From Pyropia yezoensis (Eukaryota > Rhodophyta > Bangiophyceae > Bangiales > Bangiaceae): a stretch of 64,000 nt of DNA. The notes below the pieces were generated by a model. It worked only from the letters and a program-made list of their open reading frames with translations. It was not told where the DNA came from and made no database searches. Shown here piece by piece: positions 31,640-40,179 of this stretch. Both the position numbers and the translations under genes were made by a program. The number at the start of each line of letters is the position of its first letter. Within the stretch, counting starts at the first letter, position 1. The stretch spans positions 18,171,816-18,235,815 of the forward strand of contig CM020619.1 of the NCBI GenBank assembly GCA_009829735.1, read 5' to 3'.

Positions 31640-32400
31640 TGCCGCCGCCGCAGATGGAGGCGAGCGGCGAGCGGTACGGGGTTGGCCGGCTTCCCCCCCC
31701 CGACTCCCACCTGTCCCCCCCCTTACACCCCAGGCAGCCGCGGCGCCCAGCGCCGCTGCCGCCACCGCGAGCAGCACTGCCCCGATGGCGGAGGGCGACA
31801 AGCACCACACGGGCTGGCCCACCTCCCCCCCCACCTCGCACCAGTTCCCCCCCCCTCCACGCCAGCCAAGCCCAGCGGCTGCCGCCCCAACCGACGCAAC
31901 CGCCGCCATCGGTAGGCGAGCGAGCCAGTGACTCGCACCTTCCCGCACCCACTACCCACCTGTCCCCCCGCGTCTACCTCATCCAGCAACAGCGGCCGGC
32001 GCCATGGCCAGCGCCGCCGCAGACGCCGCCCGCCGCCCATGGCGGCAAGCGGCCAGCACCACAGGGATGTGGCCGCTTCCCTCTCCGCCCCCCCCCAGTC
32101 CTCCCCCCTCCTCCGCAACCAGCCGCGACGGCCGGCGCCGTGCCCAGCGCCGCCACCGCCACCGCCCCCGATGGCGTCGGGCGGTGAGCGCCACTTGGGC
32201 TGGCTCCCTTCCAACCCCTCTACCCACCTATCCTCTCAGCTCCCCAACGACCAACCCCAGCAGCCGCCGCAGAGGCTTGCGCCGCCGCCACCACTGCCGC
32301 CACCGCCGCTGCGGATGGCGGCGCCCGGCGAGCGGCACAGGGTTCTGCCGCCTTCCAACCCCACCACCCGTCAGTACCCCCCCCTCAGCTCCGGGCGGCT
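31640..32400. repeat. Minisatellite, ~125-145-bp unit, about six copies
   Basis: The anchor (G/C)ATGG(A/C)GGC...GAGCG followed by a C-rich block and CAGC(C/A)GCGGC recurs at 31653, 31784, 31908, 32038, 32170 and 32314, giving intervals of 131, 124, 130, 132 and 144 bp. Units are 70-80% alike by eye. Frames are not maintained. It fills most of the interval between ORF2 and the transposase of the Harbinger-like element. Confidence 0.75.
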
Positions 32401-32832
32401 GTGGCCGGCGGCGCCGCTGTGCCTGTCGCTGGTGTTCGCGGCCACCGCCGCAGGTCTGGGCCCATGCCCCCCCCCCCCACCCACTGACTCGCACCGCCGC
32501 ACGCGCGCGCCACTCATCCCCGACTGGCACCCCTTTTACGCCCTCACACCCCTCGCTGTCCTCCCCCTGCCCCCCGCCAGCTTCCGGACACCCTCCCCCC
32601 CTCTCCCCTGCTGGACACACCCGTCCTGCGCGTAGCCAGTTGCTACGCTCCACCCCCTGCCCCCACCGAGCTCCTCGCCGTCTTCTCCCGCTTCGGACGG
32701 CTACCCAGTTGCGTCCAGTGTTGGTATAAGCAAGAGCAAGAGACAATCGTGTCCAAAGAAAACAAAAAACCCTGCTGGACGGAAAAAAAAAAACCTTTGA
32801 TGACTACTACACTCTCAGCTTGGCGGACTCCC

Positions 32833-34288
32833 TCACAGGTACGGCTCCAGCAGCTCCCCGCGGTCGCGGTAGACGTGCTCGGCTAGGTCGCTACGCAGCG
32901 CGTCTTGCTCCGTAGCACTCCGGACCTCCTTCCAGGCCATCATAGCTCGTACAAACGCGTTGGGTGCCGCCTGGGCAATGGGCATGATGTCTGGGCCTGC
33001 CTCGCCAGCGGTGGGAAAGCGTGCTCCAAGTGGACCCCCCCCCCGCCTACCGCCGGGTGCGCCACTCCCGGCGGCACAGCCATCATACTCACTCAAAGAA
33101 GAACCAGAGTCCGAAGTCTCGTCAGCAACAGCAGCAGCGAAGTCCCGCCGCTGCTTGGCCAGATACCCCCCCGGACGCACCGGAGTCACCATGCTGTGCA
33201 AGATAGCAGCCGCCTTGGCCACAGAACAGATGGTTGTGACCTTAGCGTACCTGGCCAGGTGGAGGGCGATTTGAAAGCGAGAGGTCAGTACCGCATAAAG
33301 TCGCTCAACGTCCTTACGCAGCGCCTCCTTAAGGCGATTGAAGGTCTTTTGCTTGTCCGTGACAGCCCGTCCATACGAACAAATGTAGAAGGCGTAGTGC
33401 GGGTAAATGCCGTCAACCAGGTAATAGGGAAGCGTGCGCGTGTGTCCATTTATTGTGAAGGGCTTGCTACGGGGCGGCCAATCCCCCGCAGTGATATCCT
33501 GGTAGAGCGGAGACTGCTGCATAACATTGAGGTCATTCATTCTGCCCGGGCAGCCGACAAACAGGTGCCAGATATGAAGGCCCTCGTCACAAACGGTCTC
33601 CATGACAACTGCCCGACGCCCCTTCCTGTTCTGGTACAGTCCAGCCTGCCCCTTCGGACAGTTCTTCCACTCCGACTAGGAACAGTCCAGCGATCCAATG
33701 CAGCCCGGCATGCCCCTCTCCGCGTTCCTCTTCAGCTGCACGTCCAGCTCGGCATCGTTCGGTGGGCGCAGGTACTCGCCTCCAAACTCATTACCAATAA
33801 AAACAACCAGCTTCTTCACAGCAATCTCGATCGTGGTGGAGGAAATGCGGCAGTACTCATCGGCACGGTCAGTGGCTTCCCTATACCCCAGCACTCGAAA
33901 AGCGGCAATCAGCTTCTGCAGCGTGTGTGCCTGCAGTTGGCCGGTTGCGTTGACCTTCTGCGCCCACCACGGGCGGTCCTTTAAAAATCGATACACCCTG
34001 ACAAACACAGCGCGAGGGACGCGAAAGCGACGCTCAAAATCGGCCTCCCGAGTACACAGGGGGGGCACCATTCACACGAAAATAGTTCTGTAAGATACAA
34101 AACATGCCGAACTTGTTCTGCCGGCCTCGCGCAGATCCATAGTACCACAGCCGCCTCCCACGGTGGGTCGCGCGCACACGGCGGCGATATCGCAGCAGAA
34201 CGGACAGGTGGGCAGCAACGGCCGAGGCCGCCTCCATGACCTCCTTGTCCCGCATCAGCGCGCAAAGGTCCAGATCGAGCTCCTCCAC
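32833..34288 (-). pseudogene. PIF/Harbinger (DDE_Tnp_4) transposase, one stop and one frameshift
   Basis: The protein is read in three pieces. The first (ATG at 34288) gives MEELDLDLCALMRDKEVMEA to GRQNKFGMFCILQNYF. A one-base shift at the G-run at about 34060 then opens CTREADFERRFRVPRAVF, KLIAAFRVLGYREATDRADE and IGSLDCS. A TAG at 33676-33678 interrupts, and the same frame resumes SEWKNCPKGQAGLYQNRKG, MNDLNVMQQSPLY, YLVDGIYPHYAF, KEALRKDVERLYAVLTSRF and HSMV. These are the D (SLDC), D (LVDGIYP) and E (DVERLYAVL) motifs of Harbinger transposases, so all three acidic residues persist. The C terminus after about residue 160 of the last part is an extra Asp/Ser-rich tail. With two breaks the gene is probably dead, though either could be a sequence error. 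Confidence 0.88.
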
Positions 34289-35466
34289 CGTGCCGGCGGG
34301 TACATAGGTCTATTGGCGGGGGGGGAAGGAGCTAATGGCGGGCGTAAGAACGCGGGTGACGGCGATGGTGGGCGTGGCGACGACGACGATGAGCGTGACG
34401 GCGGTGGCCACGGCGGTTGGCGTGGTTGGCCACCCCCCCAGGAATCGGCCCCACAGCCAGTGTCGCAACGGACGCGCCGCGCCCCCCCCCGCGACCCCCC
34501 AGAACATGCTTGCGGATGGCGGTTGGGTGGCCAGAGCTCGCCAGCACATCTCTATCCTTGCGTCGGCCAATCATGGGCAAGAAATCAGGTAAACGCTGTG
34601 CCCCCAGTCCTCCCCTCTCATCCAGTCGCCCCAGTGGCGCGATGCGGTCTAGCCACCGCACGCTCATCCGCCACCAGCAAGAAAAGCCTGTTTGCAGGGG
34701 GAGGGGGCTCGGCGGCCGTTCCTAGGCTCTCCCGCCCGCATCAAATCACCCAATCAGCGGGCGGCAATCACTGTGGCGCTGCCGCCCCTCCACGCCAGGT
34801 GCCCATTCCACGCAGTTCTGGAGGGGGGAGCGCTTTCGCTATCGCTGCCGGAAATCAACGGTCGCAGGGAAGATGGCAACAGAGCACACACCTGTTGTGA
34901 TTGATTGTGAGACCGCGGCGTGGATTGCCGCCGGCAACAACCACGTCCCGACGGGATAGCCGGCATGCGCTTCGGCACACGAGGGCGATATCACTTCAGA
35001 AAGCCGACGGCGGGGCGCATCAAGCGCCAGTCGGGAGGCGATCGTCGGGCGACGCGGACGCGATCGTCTACGTTTAGAATGGTTTTCAGAAAATTGCCAC
35101 TGGGCACGCTACGGACTCTCCAGATCGCCTGCCAGAGGGCTTTGAAAATGGGGAATGGCCTTGATCCTCCCCCATTTCTGAAACAAATGGAGCGGGACCA
35201 AGACCAACCCCCATTCCTGATTCTCAATCGACAAGGAGTTACGGTCGGTCAGGTAAATGAATTCAAAATGCTTGCAATAGTCTTGGGGTCCCGGTGTTGC
35301 TACATGCACCCGACCAACCCGTTTATTGCCGAATCGACCACATTTGTATTATATTGGGATGGTTTGGGGGGCAACTTTCTACCACGTGTACATAATCGGT
35401 TGGGGTTTGCTGTTGAAGGGCGTGCTCGAAGTCGGAGGTTGACGCAAGAGTCGCTTGAACCTTGAG
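34289..35466. other. Spacer, no recognised gene
   Basis: 34320-34440 has short GGCGTG/GACGA repeats. 34900-35460 is AT-richer with an unrecognised 181-codon plus-strand frame (34920-35465) lacking family motifs. The outer end of the Harbinger-like element should lie here but no terminal repeat pair was identified. Confidence 0.5.
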
Positions 35467-36632
35467 TATTGTGCATCCCCCAAATAGTAGACGTGTAGCA
35501 GTCATGAATGTGCAATTTGTGTCCATGACATGCGGGATCGTGAAGCAAGCATGCAAATTTAAAAGCAATTCTTGATCAGTTGTGCACACAGGATGACTCT
35601 CATTGGCTGCCCAACATCCATCGGGGATCCTCACCTGTGGAAACCCGGCGCACATACACGAGCGGCGGAACATTGCAAATCAGAACCCAGATTAGGGGCG
35701 CGAGGGCGGGGTCTCACTCCATACCGGGGACAACGTGCTGCGATCATGACCTGCCCGAGAGTAAAAAATCATGAAGATGCCCTGCAGAGGCACATCAGCT
35801 AATGATGAAGTCAACTGGAGGTGGCTTTGTGTGGTTGTGAGCCCCCCTCGAGTCAAACAGGCGCGAAAAATGCTCTGCAAGCAGGCTTCGAGCGCAATGG
35901 CTCCTGTCGCAGTCGTGCACCCGCATGGGAGCTGGTGCCTCGCTCCTCGGGGCACTTCAGTGACACACGCCGGGCCAGGAGATGCAGAGGTCTGTGCTGG
36001 CAGACCGGCGGGACCTCGGTGTGCCTGAGATCACGTGGTCCGCTCCTGTTGCACTCCAAGGCGGTCTGGGTCGGCCCGGGAAGGGCATGGAGCGCTGGTG
36101 CCGCTTCGGGCCTTGCGCAACGTCGCCCGGTCGAGAATGGCTGGGCGCGAGAAAACATCAAGTGGTATTTTCATGGCAAATCCACTTGTACCAACAGGTA
36201 CACGCGTACAATGAAAGCAGCACTCAATGGCGCCTGTCGATCGGCTATGCACTTGTGTAAGACCCCGCCAAGATCACACAAGCCCACTCACAAATTATTC
36301 GCAGGACGCTGTCGGCAGAGGGCCCAACGGTCTTTTCTCTGTCCCGCTCCATCTTAGGGTAACGGAACGCGGCATCTACCTTACGCTCGAGGGCTCCTGG
36401 GAAGCTGGTAAAAAAAATACAACGGCGCAGAGGTGCACGCGTCATCTTCCCAACACGCCGCGTCTGCTTTCAGTTCTGTTAGCCCCCTCCGTGAACGTCG
36501 CCTCGGAGCACACTTGCCACCGCCTTGGAGAACCCTGTTCGCCTGCCACCCTCCTAAGGGTCCGCAGCACGCTATGGGCGACGAAGAGGAAAAACGAGTT
36601 GAATTTGATCGGGATGCCTGGGCATGATGACA

Positions 36633-36687
36633 CTCATTGATGTCCCCTTTGTTGGCCATGATGGCCAACAGAGGGGATGTCAATGAG
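36633..36687. repeat. 26-bp-arm hairpin around GTTGGCCATGATGGCCAAC
   Basis: The left arm (36633-36658) and right arm (36662-36687) pair at 23 of 26 positions with a 3-nt loop. The hairpin is in the middle of the degenerate element. Confidence 0.85.
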
Positions 36688-36879
36688 TTCTCCATCAACA
36701 ACAATAGAAAGCGAAAATCATCAGGAGGATGCATAGCATGTGAAGAGATGCGAGGGGGGCAGAGGGAACAAACGGGAGGCACAGAGAGGCAGAAAGTGAG
36801 AGCGAGGGGGTACACCAACGGGGAAGAGGGGGGACAGCAAAAGGCAGAAGATGCATAACAGGAGGGGGGACGACGACCA

Positions 36880-37340
36880 CCGGGGGGGGGAGCGAGGGCG
36901 ACGGGGGGGGGGGGCACCAACGACGGCGGGAGCGACGAGGACGACGGGTACTGCTGGAGGACAAGACGTAAGCAACGCTGTCCACGGGGGGAGCGACGAC
37001 GGTGCCGGCAGGTGCGACGACGGCAACGGGGGGGTGACAACGGCGAGGGAGGCGACAGCGGCGGGGGCGGCGACGACGACGGGGGGGGCGAGGACGGCGG
37101 GGGAGGCATCGACGGCGGGGGCGGCAACGACGACGAGGGGGGGCGATGACGACGGGGAGGGGCGACGACGACGGTGGCGACTACGACGACGGGGGCGGCC
37201 ACGACGACATGGGCGGCCACGACGACGGGGGCAGCGACGACGACGGCGGGGGGGCGACGACGATGGGGGGGGGCGACGACGATGGGGGGGGCGACGACGG
37301 GGGTGGGGGACGACGATGGCCGGGTGGGTGGCGGATGACG
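36880..37340. repeat. (GAC/GGC)n simple-sequence tract
   Basis: About 460 bp of imperfect GACGAC, GGCGGC and GGGGGG repeats. Open frames across it are Asp/Gly or Pro/Ser repeats and are not taken as genes. Confidence 0.85.
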
Positions 37341-37638
37341 CAGCTAAATACAGCAGGCGGGGGGTTGCTTTTTGTGGGGGGCAATGTCCGAATCTTTCCA
37401 CCGAACTTCGCATCCATGTCCCGCACCTTTGCACGTCGGAACAGATGGAAGTGAATTGCTCGATTGGTTGTGCTCGGGTGATGCTGTAATGGTGCACGAA
37501 ACATGTTACGATGCACGTTGCGCATCTCAACATGCATGAGCTACTTTTTGCGGGATGTACAGTAGCCTTCTGAGGGGAAGGTCGAGCTCCAGCATGGCCT
37601 GCATCCAGATGCATAGGTATGGAGCAGAACAGGGTTTT

Positions 37639-37760
37639 TATAGTGCGTCCCGTAAAAGTGGACGTACACTTGTCGTGATCATGTCAAAAATCGGCCACTG
37701 GACCAATCAAACCCACACTGCACCACCTGTGCATGTCCACTTTTAGCGGGACGCACAATA
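37639..37760. mobile_element. 122-bp TA-flanked MITE
   Basis: The ends are TATAGTGCGTCCCGTAAAAG and CTTTTAGCGGGACGCACAAT, followed by A; the interior GGCCACTGGACCAAT matches the other copies. It lies 75 bp from the end of the degenerate element. Confidence 0.88.
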
Positions 37761-37908
37761 CGGGGTTCAATAAATTCATTTTATTTTCATTAATGTATCA
37801 ATTGATGACATTCATGAAACGGCTCGAGAGACCGACCATTCATTGAAGTTTAATTATGCGACCACTTATACTGACAACCATGGACAACTTGAAATAGATC
37901 GTAGTTGA

Positions 37909-38331
37909 TCAGGCCGGGTCGGTCAATCGGTCGAGGCCTCGTCTTCTGCAAATTAGTGCTTGATCTGCAGGCCACCTGCTGAATACCGTGAGCGGACACT
38001 TGCCGCAGATGTAGAGATGCTTCGCCAGCAGAGTCCCGTCCAGCTGCTGGTCCTTCACCAGCTTGTTACAATGGCGACACGCGGCCTCGACTCCAGGCAG
38101 CAAGTTGAATCCCAGCCTCGTGTCACTCGCCCTGCGGCCTGAGCCAATGCTGGGACGCGTGGACGGGAGCGCCGCGCCTCTAGCATCGTCATTCTCAGCC
38201 TCTCTGACCCCAAACGTAGGACCTTCTCCAGCCGCAGCCCTCGCCGACGTGTCCATAAAGCCGCAACATCTAATCTCGTTAGAAGCTCGTGCGCCGGCGC
38301 CGACCGCAGGAGCTGTCCGAGAGTCCATCAT
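37909..38331 (-). pseudogene. BED-type zinc-finger fragment, probably from a hAT transposase
   Basis: A 140-residue minus-strand frame contains CRHCNKLV followed by GTLLAKHLYIC, giving CX2C...HX4C as in BED fingers, which are common at the N terminus of hAT-family transposases. No RNase-H-like core or hATC domain is present nearby, so this is a remnant or a domesticated finger. The surroundings are AT-rich (AATAAATTC at 37770). Confidence 0.45.
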
Positions 38332-38668
38332 GCGTCATCACATGAAGCAATGTGCACATAAGGCTCACGCGTGAAGGAGACCGCGCGGGGCCTTCCGGGG
38401 AGACGGAGGGCCAAGTCACGACAGGCTCCACAGACGCGAAGCAGACGTCACCCACGGGGCGCAGCAGAGCATGCTGGGCGACGCCGTGAGCAGCAAGCAG
38501 CGGCAGAGCAGCACTCCTCAACACGACTTGCATTGTGTATTTACCAACACTAATAAAGTGAACGATTGATGATAAAATGAAAAAATGAAGGCAATTAATG
38601 AATGCATTAATGAACGCGTGGACAGGGCCGACCACAGCGCCGCGAGCGGCGGCTTGGGGGTCCGCCCT

Positions 38669-38886
38669 ACCTGCGCAACCACCGCCCACACGCACGGGCA
38701 AATCACGGCGCCCGACACGAGCGTGAGCGTCACGATAAACAGATAAAAGGTGCGGTAGTTGCGCCGCTCAACGCACGTGCCCAGACACGCGCAATGGTGG
38801 TGATAGTGGGCGTAGCAGTTGTTGCACACGCTGCAGTAGTGCGCGCGGGGCGGCCGCCAGATGCGGCACGTCTCACAGTACTTGAC
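38669..38886 (-). CDS. DHHC-type palmitoyltransferase-like exon (HHHC variant)
   Basis: The minus-strand segment reads VKYCETCRIWRPPRAHYCS, then CNNCYAHYHHHCACLGTC, then VERRNYRTFYLFIVTLTLVS and a membrane segment ending VVAQ. The order C-x2-C...RP-x-R-x-HC...C-x2-C...HHC...C...RNYR-x-F is that of the DHHC cysteine-rich domain of S-acyltransferases. The catalytic DHHC is HHHC and the usual PW after it is AC. The exon could be bounded by CTGTCTAG before and CAG|GTAGGG after (donor at 38668). The preceding and following membrane segments and the TTxE motif were not found. It directly abuts, in the same frame, the TAG that ends the nuclease-like ORF. It is either an internal exon or a gene fragment. 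Confidence 0.55.
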
Positions 38887-40002
38887 CTAGACAGCCACCC
38901 CGTGGAGGAGCACCTGTGTGACCCGCGCGGCCGTCGCCGCGCCCGTCCACGGGCGGAGGCGACCCAGCGGCGACTCAACGGCCGCAGAGAAGATGTCGTC
39001 GGCGTCGACGCCGCCACCGCCCCCGGCGGGGGCCACGGGGGGGGGCACCGGCGCGGTGGGGTCAAACGCGTCGACGTAGGAGCGGTACGCGCGGGCGAGC
39101 GCCCGCTGCGCGGCAACCGCGTCGGCGACAGGGAGGACCAGCGGGTCCGCGGTGGCGCTGCACAGCCACAGCAGCAGGTGGCGCACCGGCTGCAGCGGCC
39201 GCGGTAGCAGACCGCCGCTGTCGCCGTCGCCATTGTCACCGCCGCTGCCGACGCCGCCGCTGACGCCATCAACAACGTCAGCGTTAATGCTGGGGAGCAT
39301 GGCGCGAAGCAACTCGGCGTAGGTGGCCGCGCCTGCAGCGCGTAGTCGGCGTCCGCGGCGCCCGCTAGCTTGACTTCCACCACTGAGTAGGCGTCGGCGC
39401 TGCCGCCCACCACAAACGGGTTGACATCGTCCCGGACGAGGATGTCCGCGTAACCGCCGAGGAAGCCATCGGTAAGCGCCGCCTGGTGAACGAGCGGAGC
39501 TCGCCGCTGCAGAGCCGCCACGGTTGCCGCAGATGCGGCCGCAAAGCGCGCCGCCGCCGACGGTCGTCGCTGCCGTTTCGACGGGCCCTTTGTCTCGGCC
39601 GCCGCCACCGCTAATGTCGCTGCCGCGGCCGCGTCGGCGGCGTCCTCTTCAGGTGGTAGGATGGCGGTGACGGGCACACCCAGCTCAGCCGACAGCCACC
39701 GCAGCACCCGCTGCTCGTGCGACAGCCTCGCCGTGGCGAGGCAGCTGTCCAGGCGGCTGGGCGGGTCGGCCGTGACCCCCGGCGGCAGCGCCCGCCGGCG
39801 AGACAGCTCGTCGAGATGCGCGACAAAGCGGCCGCGGCGGAAGCGCAGCAGCGCAGACGGCCGCCGGAGGCGCGCGGGCGCCCGCACCCCGGGGGGGACG
39901 GGGACGCCGCCCGCCGACGCAGCCGCAGACGCCGCGCTCGTCGCCGGGGTGCTCCCCGGCGGCACGCCGTAGGACGGCAACTGCAGGGGCTGTGGGGGCG
40001 GC

Positions 40003-40037
<35 letters not shown>

Positions 40038-40154
40038 TGGCGGCGGCGGCGGCAGCGAGGAAGCTGCAGCTGTTGTCAAGGGGACCCGCCGCGGCAGCTC
40101 CCCGCGCCCATGGCGCCGGACGCCTGGCCCTGCCGCGGCCGCCGCGGCCGCCAC
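38887..40154 (-). CDS. RecB-like PD-(D/E)XK nuclease-domain protein (one frameshift)
   Basis: The core motif is visible as FLGGYADILVR followed by YSVVEVKLAG: an Asp in a strand after Gly, then the E-x-K strand, followed by DYALQAATYAELLRAMLPS, the helix in which RecB/Cas4-like nucleases carry Q-x-x-x-Y. Upstream, RFVAHLDELSRRRALPPG and SCLATARLSHEQRVLRWLSA resemble the N-terminal part of TM0106-type RecB-like nucleases. The frame between ALQA and ATYAELL requires one base (about 39330-39340). The C-terminal part (PVRHLLLWLCSATADPLVLP) ends at the TAG at 38887. No helicase domain follows. The N terminus is a Pro/Ala-rich leader and the start at 40154 is uncertain. Activity is inferred from motifs only. 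Confidence 0.5.
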
Positions 40155-40179
40155 CGCAGACTCGCGGGCGGGGCCGCGG

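Larger units (their letters stand above)
35467..37564. mobile_element. Degenerate 2.1-kb element with MITE-like ends
   Basis: The left end TATTGTGCATCCCCCAAATA and the reverse complement of the right end, TACTGTACATCCCGCAAAAA, match at most positions and resemble the 123-bp MITE ends (TATTGTGCGTCCCGTAAAAA). TA is at both borders. No transposase frame remains; inside are a near-perfect hairpin (36633-36687) and a long GAC-type simple repeat. It may be a decayed longer relative of the MITE family. Confidence 0.5.

Noticed and set aside
36637..36858. Plus-strand frame through the hairpin as a gene
   Set aside because: The frame depends on the hairpin arms and then enters simple sequence; no protein features.
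38518..38668. Continuation of the DHHC-like frame to 38518 as coding
   Set aside because: After VVAQ a good GTAGGG donor occurs and the sequence beyond turns AT-rich with unusual residues. It is probably an intron.
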